DNA of 13,657 nucleotides from Gammaproteobacteria bacterium. Its GTDB lineage: Bacteria > Pseudomonadota > Gammaproteobacteria > Natronospirales > REEB76. A program made the translations under genes and the position numbers. Every line of letters starts with the position of its first letter. Positions within the stretch are counted from its first letter, which is position 1. The stretch is from contig DAHVFI010000322.1 of the NCBI GenBank assembly GCA_027317045.1, positions 1-13,657 of the forward strand, in the 5' to 3' direction. The notes beneath the pieces were generated by a model, which searched no databases, was not told where the DNA came from, and saw only the letters and a list, made by a program, of their open reading frames with translations. Positions 7,949 to 13,657 of the stretch are shown piece after piece.

Positions 7949-9244
7949 CTATTTGCGTCCGCCGATATCCACGTATTCTCGTTTCACGGCCCCGGTGTAA
8001 AGTTGCCGTGGGCGTCCGATCTTCATGTGCGGATCCGAGATCATTTCCTGCCAGTGAGCCACCCAGCCGACGGTGCGGGCAATGGCGAACATCACTGTCA
8101 TCATGTGCACCGGGATGCCGAGCGCGCGATAGATGATACCGGAGTAAAAATCCACGTTTGGATAGAGTTTCTTTTCAATGAAATACTCGTCCTTCAAGGC
8201 AATCTCTTCTAAGCGCAAAGCCAGTTCCAATGTCGGGTCGTCATCACGGCCGAGCTTTTCCAGTACCTGGTGGCAGGTGGCTCGAATGATCTTGGCGCGC
8301 GGATCGTAGTTCTTGTAGACGCGATGCCCAAAACCCATAAGACGGAAACCGGAATTCTTATCTTTGGCCCGGGCGATGGCCTTGTCGATGTTCTTCACAT
8401 CGCCGATTTCCTTCAGCATATTGAGTACCGCCTCGTTGGCGCCGCCATGGGCGGGGCCCCACAGACAGGCGATGCCGGCGGCGATGGCGGCATACGGGTT
8501 GGTACCGGAGCTGCCGGCCAGACGCACGGTTGAGGTGGAAGCATTCTGCTCGTGGTCGGCATGCAGGATGAAGAGCAAATCCAGGGCTTTTGCCGCCACC
8601 GGGTCCATTCTGTAGGGCTCCGCCGGCACCGAGAACAACATGTTGAGAAAATTGGCGCAGTAGCCCAGGTCGTTTTTCGGGTACACGAATGGCTGACCGG
8701 TGCCGTGTTTGTATACGGCGGCAGCCAGGGTCGGCATCTTGGCGATGATGCGGTGCGCAAACACCTCGCGGTGCTTCGGATTATGAATGTCGGTGGAGTC
8801 GTGATAGAAGGCTGACAAGGAACCGACCACGGCGGTCAGCATAGCCATAGGGTGGGCGTCGTAATGAAAACCGCTGAAAAACCTGAGTACTGCTTCATTG
8901 ACCATGGAATGGCGACGTAGTGAATACCGGAAAGTTTCCAGTTGTGGCTGGCTGGGCAGCTCGCCATAGAGCAGCAGGTAAGCCACCTCAATGAAACTAC
9001 TTTTTTCAGCCAGTTGTTCCACAGGGTAGCCGCGATAGAGCAGCACACCCTTTTCACCGTCAATGAACGTAATCTTGCTTTCGCAACTTGCGGTGGACAT
9101 AAAGCCCGGATCAAAGGTGAAGATGCTCTGATCTCTGTAGAGCGTGCCAATGTCCAGCGTAGCGGGACCCAGACTACCCTCGCGCAGGATCATTTCGCTG
9201 GTTTTGCCGCCGGGATCACCGAGTTTGTAGATTTTGTTGTTCAT
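7949..9244 (-). CDS. gltA: Citrate synthase (type II)
   Basis: Condenses oxaloacetate and acetyl-CoA to citrate, the first step of the TCA cycle, in the cytoplasm. I chose the ATG at 9244 (MNNKIYKLGDP), which has GGAG seven bases upstream. The in-frame ATG at 9340 would add a 32-residue extension lacking family similarity and no ribosome-binding site is evident for it. Seen: 431 residues, the usual size. Active-site residues are present: H228 in HADHEQNAST, H266 in GPAHGGANEAV, H307 in GFGHRVYKNYDPRA and D365 in YPNVDFYSG. The N-terminal domain before residue 50 is typical of the hexameric, NADH-sensitive type of Gram-negative bacteria (family knowledge, not shown here). It is transcribed alone or by read-through from rpmE. 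Confidence 0.97.
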   Translation of the reverse strand: MNNKIYKLGDPGGKTSEMILREGSLGPATLDIGTLYRDQSIFTFDPGFMSTASCESKITFIDGEKGVLLYRGYPVEQLAEKSSFIEVAYLLLYGELPSQPQLETFRYSLRRHSMVNEAVLRFFSGFHYDAHPMAMLTAVVGSLSAFYHDSTDIHNPKHREVFAHRIIAKMPTLAAAVYKHGTGQPFVYPKNDLGYCANFLNMLFSVPAEPYRMDPVAAKALDLLFILHADHEQNASTSTVRLAGSSGTNPYAAIAAGIACLWGPAHGGANEAVLNMLKEIGDVKNIDKAIARAKDKNSGFRLMGFGHRVYKNYDPRAKIIRATCHQVLEKLGRDDDPTLELALRLEEIALKDEYFIEKKLYPNVDFYSGIIYRALGIPVHMMTVMFAIARTVGWVAHWQEMISDPHMKIGRPRQLYTGAVKREYVDIGGRK

Positions 9245-9400
9245 GTTGGATCTCCATAATCGGCCCTGGACAGCGGCGGTTGGGTTCAAGGCATGACCGT
9301 ATATTGGGGCGGGATAGCCCCCGAAAGACTGCTGTACCAAGCGGAAGGAACGGGGCCGTTTGCAACGGCGTTCACGTGATCAGACGCCATCGCGGCCACA

Positions 9401-9429
9401 ATTATATCACCGCACCGTGAACGACTTTC
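9401..9429 (-). promoter_or_regulatory. Candidate gltA promoter
   Basis: The minus strand carries a consensus -10 TATAAT at 9401-9406. With a 17-base spacer the -35 position (9424-9429) reads GAAAGT, a poor match, which suggests an activator-dependent promoter. Transcription would start near 9395, giving an unusually long leader of about 150 bases before the gltA ATG. The leader includes a small GC hairpin (GGGGC and GCCCC at 9306-9321). Confidence 0.45.
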
Positions 9430-9446
9430 TGACTGGAAGTCAGAAA
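9426..9446. promoter_or_regulatory. Perfect 9-bp inverted repeat, possible operator at the gltA promoter
   Basis: TTTCTGACT (9426-9434) and AGTCAGAAA (9438-9446) are perfect reverse complements separated by three bases. The repeat overlaps the -35 position of the gltA promoter. There is no T-run on either strand after it, so a binding site for a dimeric regulator is a better reading than a terminator. The regulator is not identified. Confidence 0.5.
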
Positions 9447-9527
9447 TATTATCTGTATCCCGCAGGGGCGCGGAATAAAGCATTAATAGAAGAGCAGCTT
9501 CATGCCTATTCGAACCCGATGGAAGGG

Positions 9528-9737
9528 TTACGCGGATTTGCGCGCATACTTCTTGCGGAATTTATCCACGCGGCCAGCGGTATCCACGATTTTCTGTTTG
9601 CCGGTGAAAAACGGGTGACAACTGGAACAAACTTCCACGTGCAGATCTCGACCCAGAGTGGAGCGTGTGACGAAGCTGTTGCCACAGCTGCAAGTGACGG
9701 TAATTTCCTTGTATTCAGGGTGGATGCTGGGTTTCAT
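9528..9737 (-). CDS. rpmE: 50S ribosomal protein bL31 (zinc-binding form)
   Basis: bL31 bridges the large and small ribosomal subunits. Seen: 69 residues starting MKPSIHPEY, close to the family start MKxxIHPxY. The four zinc ligands of the C+ form are present (C16, C18, C37, C40 in CSCGN and CSSCHPFFTGKQK), and the tail is basic (KFRKKYARKSA). This is therefore the zinc-containing paralogue rather than the Cys-free YkgM type used under zinc starvation. AGAGG precedes the ATG by five bases. In E. coli and Pseudomonas rpmE lies beside priA; no priA is visible here. Confidence 0.96.
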   Translation of the reverse strand: MKPSIHPEYKEITVTCSCGNSFVTRSTLGRDLHVEVCSSCHPFFTGKQKIVDTAGRVDKFRKKYARKSA

Positions 9738-9762
9738 GAGAGCCTCTGGTTCGAGAAGTTGA

Positions 9763-9777
9763 GCCCTTTTGAAGGGC
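9763..9777 (-). promoter_or_regulatory. 5'-end hairpin of the rpmE leader
   Basis: GCCCTT and AAGGGC pair perfectly (6 bp, 3-base loop) at or just inside the predicted transcript start of rpmE, which would leave a leader of only about 38 bases. Ribosomal protein leaders that bind bL31 are known in several bacterial groups. Whether this short stem is such a site is inference. Confidence 0.4.
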
Positions 9778-9781
9778 GCGC

Positions 9782-9810
9782 ATCATAGCGCGCACCTAAG
9801 GGAGCAGCAA
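9782..9810 (-). promoter_or_regulatory. rpmE promoter, sigma70-type
   Basis: On the minus strand TTGCTG (9805-9810), a spacer of exactly 17 bases, and TATGAT (9782-9787) make a strong promoter with a start near 9775, about 38 bases before the rpmE ATG. The -10 hexamer is bracketed without gap by GCGCGC on both sides (9776-9781 and 9788-9793). Confidence 0.72.
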
Positions 9811-9924
9811 GCCTTCGGATCTGATTGCACCCGGTATTCACGCTCGGGCAAAGAGTTAATGCCTATACATAAATAGGCATCTCACTGATGGCCTTCAACT
9901 AACTGACAATATTGATAAAATTAG

Positions 9925-10138
9925 TTGTTCACAAAAGCGGTGGATAAGTTTGTGGATTAAACCTTGGGACACAAGGCGGGACGCCCGTCTGCCTTCGGTT
10001 TGTGTCAAAACGGTGAATTCTTATTCACATAGAAAAGTACTTAATAATCAGATAGTTATCATCGAAATCCTGGCTTATATCTTGCGGAACATTTGCAAGG
10101 TTCCACGGTTCATATACCAGCCAAGCAGATGTGTATAA
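9925..10138. other. Cluster of DnaA-box-like 9-mers
   Basis: Against the E. coli-type consensus TTATNCACA, two sites match fully: TTATTCACA on plus at 10021-10029 and TTATACACA on minus at 10130-10138. Three more differ at one fixed position: TTGTTCACA on plus at 9925-9933, TTATCCACC on minus at 9939-9947 and TAATCCACA on minus at 9951-9959. They lie in AT-rich DNA. Flanking genes are not those usually seen at oriC, so a replication role is uncertain. Confidence 0.4.
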
Positions 10139-10337
10139 CCTCTTGTTCGTGCCTGTAAATTCGAACAAGTGGCAGGCAAAGTTTTGATTCCAGACCTGCC
10201 GGTGTCAGGCTTCCAAAATAAGTTGCTCTATCCATGTTCCGCCTGCATACCCGCAGTGACGGGTGGTTACAGAGGGGCGATTTCATACTGACCAAGAGAC
10301 TGTTCAGGGCGCTTGGCTGGTCATCGGTCATGAGGGG

Positions 10338-10354
10338 GTAGGGGCTTCAGTCCC
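10338..10354 (+). repeat. Single REP-like palindrome
   Basis: A GTAG head runs into a stem GGGGC / GTCCC with a TTCA loop (10341-10354, one G-T pair). This resembles the GTAG-headed REP elements found between genes in many gammaproteobacteria. Only one copy is visible in the window, so family membership cannot be judged. It lies about 30 bases beyond the hemW stop. Confidence 0.3.
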
Positions 10355-10385
10355 AACTTAAGTGCAGGCATACGCTTGCGCCCGC

Positions 10386-11573
10386 TCAGATAGACGTTGA
10401 CTGGGGGGCGGTAGCTACAGACGCTTCCGGTAAAAAACATGCCTGTAAATCATTTAGGTACGTATATCCGGTTAAGGTGGGTTGCCAATGACCATCGGTC
10501 ATTTGCATGAATTTCAAGGCTTGGGTCTGCTCCAAGACTGGCTGTACCCACGCAAAGGCTAAACCCGTGACCGATTCGAAATCCGAGGCACTAAATCCTT
10601 CATAAAGCCGCAGGCGGTTGAGCATGAATTCGAATATCCGGTCTGCCGCCGCGACCTCCGTGATGGCACCGATACCCCCGGGTGTGCCTGCCGCCCGCAG
10701 GTAGGCCGCGGGCTGCTTTACCTTCCACAACCGCGTGATGCGGCTTTGTCGTAGGTCGCTCAATTTGCTGTGGGCGCCGGCGCCAATGCCCAGATAATCC
10801 CCAAAACGCCAGTAATTCAGGTTGTGGTTGCACCGCTGTCCGGCGCGTGCGTAGGCGGAGATTTCATATTGTTGAAAGCCGTGATTACAGAGCAGCGCCT
10901 GGCATGCCTGCTGCATCTGCCAGATCACGTCGTCGTCAGGAAGTATCGGCGGATGAGCATGGAACAGGGTGTTCGGTTCAAGGGCGAGCTGGTAATGAGA
11001 AAGATGCGTCGGCGCAAGCGTGATTGCACGCGTTACATCCGCCAGCGATTCATCCAGTGTCTGTTTCGGGAGGCCATACATGAGGTCCAAGTTAAAGTTG
11101 TCGAGACCGGCGGCATGTGCTTCTTCGGCGGCGTGTGCTGCTTCATCAGCGCTGTGAATGCGGCCCAATACCTGCAGATGATGTGCGTTGAAACTCTGCA
11201 CCCCAATGGATAGGCGTGTTACGCCTGCAGCTTTATACGCAGCAAAGCGGCCGCGTTCCACAGTACCAGGATTGGCCTCCAGAGTAATTTCCGCATCATC
11301 GATGAATGGCAGGCGCTGCCGCGTTTCTTCCAGGATATGCGCGATAGTTTCCGGTCTGAACAAGCTGGGTGTACCGCCACCGAAAAACACTGACTGCAGG
11401 TTCCGGCCCTGGACCCGCGGCAGATCCTGTTCCAGATCGTGCAGCAGAGCCGCCGCGTAGTCCGCTTCTGGCAGATCGCCCTTAAGAGCATGGGAATTGA
11501 AATCGCAATAGGGGCACTTGCGTACGCACCAGGGTAGGTGCACGTAAAGAGAAAGCGGCGGGTTGATGAGCAT
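10386..11573 (-). CDS. hemW: Radical SAM haem chaperone HemW
   Basis: HemW is a radical SAM protein related to coproporphyrinogen III oxidase HemN but acts as a haem chaperone, delivering haem to target enzymes. Seen: 395 residues. The iron-sulfur motif is C16-x3-C20-x2-C23 in PWCVRKCPYCDF. HemN has an extra Cys two residues later and this protein has Phe25, which favours HemW. GGGTPS lies at 65-70, LEANPGT and SIGVQSF follow, and a HemW-type C-terminal region begins at NHNLNYWRFGDYLGIGAGAHS. It is the third gene of rph-rdgB-hemW, 14 bases after rdgB. No Shine-Dalgarno sequence is visible before the ATG, so it may depend on coupling with rdgB. Confidence 0.94.
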   Translation of the reverse strand: MLINPPLSLYVHLPWCVRKCPYCDFNSHALKGDLPEADYAAALLHDLEQDLPRVQGRNLQSVFFGGGTPSLFRPETIAHILEETRQRLPFIDDAEITLEANPGTVERGRFAAYKAAGVTRLSIGVQSFNAHHLQVLGRIHSADEAAHAAEEAHAAGLDNFNLDLMYGLPKQTLDESLADVTRAITLAPTHLSHYQLALEPNTLFHAHPPILPDDDVIWQMQQACQALLCNHGFQQYEISAYARAGQRCNHNLNYWRFGDYLGIGAGAHSKLSDLRQSRITRLWKVKQPAAYLRAAGTPGGIGAITEVAAADRIFEFMLNRLRLYEGFSASDFESVTGLAFAWVQPVLEQTQALKFMQMTDGHWQPTLTGYTYLNDLQACFLPEASVATAPQSTSI

Positions 11574-11587
11574 GGGGGTTGGCAGAA

Positions 11588-12187
11588 TCAGTGGTCCAGA
11601 GTTGCAAGCTGCTCCACCAGTTTGCGTAATGCCTGACCACGATGGCTCAAGCGGTTTTTTTCCACTGACGACAGTTCGGCGCAGGACCTGCTTTTTTCAG
11701 GCACCAGGAACACCGGATCATAGCCAAAGCCATTGCTACCGCGAGGTGTTTCGAGAATGTAGCCCTCCCATATGCCTTCACAGATTACAGGCGTGGGATC
11801 ATTCGCATGACGCACATAAGCCATGCTGCAGCGGAATCGCGCCGTGCGCATGTTCGCGGATACCGAGCGCAGCTCCTTGAGGAGTTTTTTCAGGTTGTCC
11901 GCATCGCTGGCACCGACGCCGGCATAGCGGGCTGAATACACTCCAGGTGCGCCCCCGAGTGCATCCACTTCCAGGCCCGAATCATCGGCGATGGCGGGCA
12001 AACCGGTCTGGCGGGCGGCATTGCGCGCTTTAAGCAGAGCATTTTCCAGGAAATTCGCGCCGCTTTCCTCTATTTTGGAAACTCCAAGCGCGCTTTGAGG
12101 CAGCACTTCGATGGCGCTGCCGGCGAGCATGGCCCGCAGTTCATGCAGCTTGCCGGCATTGCCAGTGGCCAGCACCACCTTGATCAT
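11588..12187 (-). CDS. rdgB: dITP/XTP pyrophosphatase (RdgB/HAM1 family)
   Basis: Hydrolyses non-canonical purine nucleoside triphosphates (dITP, ITP, XTP) to monophosphates and pyrophosphate, keeping them out of DNA and RNA. Seen: 199 residues. The nucleotide-binding start is VLATGNAGKLHEL (5-17), the catalytic acidic pair is D68-D69 in AIADDSGLEVDALGGAPGVYSARYAG, SNGFGYDPVF lies at 151-160, and SHRGQAL at 181-187 contacts the base in known structures. The ATG overlaps the rph stop as ATGA. rph-rdgB-hemW is a frequent order in beta- and gammaproteobacteria. Confidence 0.96.
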   Translation of the reverse strand: MIKVVLATGNAGKLHELRAMLAGSAIEVLPQSALGVSKIEESGANFLENALLKARNAARQTGLPAIADDSGLEVDALGGAPGVYSARYAGVGASDADNLKKLLKELRSVSANMRTARFRCSMAYVRHANDPTPVICEGIWEGYILETPRGSNGFGYDPVFLVPEKSRSCAELSSVEKNRLSHRGQALRKLVEQLATLDH

Positions 12188-12900
12188 TTCGCCAGCGCTT
12201 CGGATTGCACGGCAATGAGTGTGCGAATGCCATCGCTGGCAAGCACAAGTAACTGCTCCAACTCATCGCGTCGGAAGGCATGGCTTTCCGCTGTACCCTG
12301 GATTTCCACAAAGGCGCCTGCATCGTTCATAACGATATTCATGTCGGTTTCAGCCTGGGAATCTTCACCGTAGTCCAGATCCAGCACCGGTTCACCCTGG
12401 ACGATACCCGCGGATACCGCCGCTACCGCGCCGCGCAGCGGATCTTTTTTGATCAATCCCTGGTTGCGAAGCACACGGGTAGCATCCACGAGAGCCACAT
12501 AACCGCCGGTAATAGCGGCGGTACGCGTGCCGCCATCCGCCTGCAGCACATCGCAGTCAAGAATGAGGGTACGTTCGCCGAGAGCCTGCAGGTTCACAAC
12601 CGTACGCAGCGCACGGCCGATGAGGCGCTGGATTTCCAGCGTGCGCCCAGCCTGTTTACCGCGAGCCGCCTCGCGTTCCGTGCGCATATGGGTGGCTCGC
12701 GGCAGCATGCTGTATTCAGCCGTCAACCAGCCTTTCCCGGTGCCCTTCAGGAACGAGGGTATGCGCTCTTCCACGCTCGCGGTGCACAGCACCCGGGTAT
12801 CACCGAAGCTGACCAGCACGGATCCCTCTGCATGACGGGTGTAATTACGGGTAATCGTCACAGAACGTAATTGATTATTGGCGCGACCATGGCTGCGCAT
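12184..12900 (-). CDS. rph: Ribonuclease PH
   Basis: Phosphorolytic 3'-5' exoribonuclease that trims the 3' ends of tRNA precursors. I chose the ATG at 12900 (MRSHGRANNQLRSV): GGAG lies eight bases upstream and the resulting 238 residues equal the E. coli length. An in-frame ATG at 12918 has no such site and sits next to the predicted -10. Seen: the conserved start with RxxNxLR, SFGDTRVLCTASVE, GWLTAEYSMLPRAT, the Arg-rich EREAARGKQAGRTLEIQRLIGR, and LILDCDVLQADGGTRTAAITG, all typical of the PNPase/RNase PH fold. The C-terminus looks complete, without the frameshift seen in some laboratory E. coli strains. First gene of its operon. Confidence 0.96.
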   Translation of the reverse strand: MRSHGRANNQLRSVTITRNYTRHAEGSVLVSFGDTRVLCTASVEERIPSFLKGTGKGWLTAEYSMLPRATHMRTEREAARGKQAGRTLEIQRLIGRALRTVVNLQALGERTLILDCDVLQADGGTRTAAITGGYVALVDATRVLRNQGLIKKDPLRGAVAAVSAGIVQGEPVLDLDYGEDSQAETDMNIVMNDAGAFVEIQGTAESHAFRRDELEQLLVLASDGIRTLIAVQSEALAK

Positions 12901-12922
12901 ACGGGGAACTCCAAGCATGCAA

Positions 12923-12928
12923 ATTATA
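12923..12928 (-). promoter_or_regulatory. Candidate -10 element of the rph-rdgB-hemW promoter
   Basis: A consensus TATAAT lies on the minus strand 22 bases upstream of the chosen rph ATG, which would give a very short leader. No good -35 is visible at 16-18 bases. The gap between the phosphatase stop and rph is only about 80 bases, so read-through from the phosphatase gene is also possible. Confidence 0.4.
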
Positions 12929-12983
12929 AATAGGCAAGACGCAATTCACGTCATGGACCCCAGGGGGTTTCTCATGAGATTAT

Positions 12984-13657
12984 TCAGCCTGGCCAGCGTA
13001 GCGCAGCGGCGGTGATGTTGTCGCTCGCGGGGGTCGCACGTAATTCAGCTTCCATGGCCAAAGCCTCCAGGCTGGCCTGGAGTATCAGTTGTTCGCCCAA
13101 TGCGCGCGCCAGCTGCACATCGGTAAGCGGTGCCCAGAAGCCGTCGGAACACAACACCACCACATCACCCGCTAGCAGCGGGTGTGGATCTGAAATATCA
13201 ATTGTTGGCAGTTCGGAATCGCCACCCAGGCACTGATCAACGAAATTGCGCAGCGGATGCATGGCCAGATCGGTGTCCTCAAGCAATCCCTGTTGCGCAA
13301 GGATTTCTACCGCGCTGTGATCCCGGGTGCGCACCAGTACACGACGATCACGGATGAAATATATGCGGCTATCACCCACATGTGCCCAACGGACCATGCC
13401 GGCGGTAATTAAGCAGGCAGTGATAGTGGTACGCGGACGCAGCTCCGGGTCCAGTTCCGTGCCCAAGGCAACTACCGCCCGATGCGCGGCAACGATGCTA
13501 CTGCGCAGGAATTCCGCCGGTTCAAAGATGGCGTCTGTCTCCTGAAAAGCCTTCACCAGGGTTTCCACGGCGGTTTCCGCGGCAAGATCACCGCCTACAT
13601 GCCCACCCATGCCATCCGCAACCGTCAGCAGCATGCGCGTGTCCGACATTGCAATAC
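12984..13657 (-). CDS. PP2C-type serine/threonine protein phosphatase (5' end cut by window edge)
   Basis: Mn/Mg-dependent phosphatase that removes phosphate from Ser/Thr of proteins, usually opposing a Hanks-type kinase. Seen: metal-binding motif VADGMGGHVGGD near the visible start, then RTTITACLI, RWAHVGDSRIYFIRD, GDVVVLCSDGFW and ASDNITAAAL, covering the later PP2C motifs with their Asp residues. An ATG at 13649 would leave only ten residues before ADGMGG. PP2C enzymes have an N-terminal strand with an NED-type motif before it, and the frame stays open to the window end, so the true start almost certainly lies outside and roughly 30-40 residues are missing. A kinase partner is often adjacent in related genomes; none is visible here. 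Confidence 0.93.
   Translation of the reverse strand, partial: IAMSDTRMLLTVADGMGGHVGGDLAAETAVETLVKAFQETDAIFEPAEFLRSSIVAAHRAVVALGTELDPELRPRTTITACLITAGMVRWAHVGDSRIYFIRDRRVLVRTRDHSAVEILAQQGLLEDTDLAMHPLRNFVDQCLGGDSELPTIDISDPHPLLAGDVVVLCSDGFWAPLTDVQLARALGEQLILQASLEALAMEAELRATPASDNITAAALRWPG

Larger units (their letters stand above)
9811..10385. other. Gene-free intergenic region rich in inverted repeats
   Basis: I see no credible gene: the short reading frames at 9950-10138 and 10110-10331 resemble no known protein and lack ribosome-binding sites. The stretch from about 9880 to 10140 is AT-richer than its surroundings. Inverted repeats visible by eye are: 9859-9866 with 9873-9880 (8 bp); 9896-9902 with 9921-9927 (7 bp); 9968-9972/9973-9977 with 10002-10006/9991-9995 (GACAC plus AAGGC arms); 10013-10018 with 10023-10028 (6 bp); 10142-10149 with 10162-10169 (8 bp); and 10171-10176 with 10195-10200 (6 bp). 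It could hold a structured RNA, protein-binding sites or decayed sequence. Confidence 0.6.

Noticed and set aside
9426..9446. Inverted repeat as an intrinsic terminator of rpmE
   Set aside because: No T-run follows on the minus strand, and its overlap with the gltA -35 position fits an operator better.
9360..9788. 142-residue plus-strand open frame
   Set aside because: Runs antisense through the gltA promoter and all of rpmE; the minus-strand bL31 with its zinc ligands is clearly the real gene.
10142..10169. tRNA-like T-loop (GTTCGAATTT on the minus strand) suggesting a tRNA or attachment site
   Set aside because: No acceptor stem, anticodon arm or CCA context can be drawn around it; it is part of an 8-bp inverted repeat.
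10110..10331. 73-residue minus-strand open frame in the intergenic gap
   Set aside because: No similarity I recognise and no ribosome-binding site; its sequence is better explained by the palindromes in that stretch.
12280..12870. 196-residue plus-strand open frame
   Set aside because: Antisense to rph, whose conserved motifs cover the same bases; no ribosome-binding site or family features.
12950..12975. CCCC/GGGG palindrome as terminator of the phosphatase gene
   Set aside because: Only a 4-bp stem with a 4-base loop and no T-run after it on the minus strand.

Overview
The window is ordinary chromosomal DNA of a Gram-negative gammaproteobacterium (judged from families and gene order; the species cannot be named). 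Supporting points are an outer-membrane type IV pilus secretin, a class A penicillin-binding protein divergent from pilMNOPQ (the arrangement known in Pseudomonas, with hofMNOPQ as the E. coli counterpart), a zinc-type bL31 and a type II citrate synthase. Base composition looks moderately GC-rich and even, apart from one AT-richer gap. No phage, transposase, CRISPR array, rRNA or tRNA gene was found.

Layout. (1) 1-4617, minus strand: pilM-pilN-pilO-pilP-pilQ, a tightly packed operon with 4- or 14-base overlaps and one 21-base gap. It builds the inner-membrane alignment complex (PilMNO), the periplasmic lipoprotein link (PilP) and the secretin (PilQ, cut by the window edge). (2) 4618-4795: divergent promoter region. 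(3) 4796-7216, plus strand: ponA/mrcA for PBP1A, followed 41 bases later by a conserved gene of unknown function (7258-7875) that looks like a degenerate nucleotidyltransferase. (4) 7949-9244, minus: gltA, citrate synthase, convergent with the previous gene and with its own promoter. (5) 9528-9737, minus: rpmE, ribosomal protein bL31, with a very good sigma70-type promoter. (6) 9738-10385: about 650 bases without a credible gene, rich in inverted repeats and DnaA-box-like 9-mers. (7) 10386-12900, minus: rph-rdgB-hemW, a compact operon for RNase PH, a house-cleaning nucleotide pyrophosphatase and the haem chaperone HemW. (8) 12984-13657, minus: the 3' part of a PP2C-type protein phosphatase, cut by the window end.

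The coding content is mostly core housekeeping plus type IV pilus assembly, and I do not see a new multi-gene system. The most interesting signals lie between or at the edges of genes. An eight-G run at the pilN/pilO overlap could, by slippage, fuse the two partner proteins. A perfect 9-bp inverted repeat overlaps the gltA -35 region. The rpmE promoter has its -10 hexamer framed exactly by GCGCGC arms and is followed by a 5'-end hairpin. A cluster of DnaA-box-like sites lies in the gap between rpmE and hemW.
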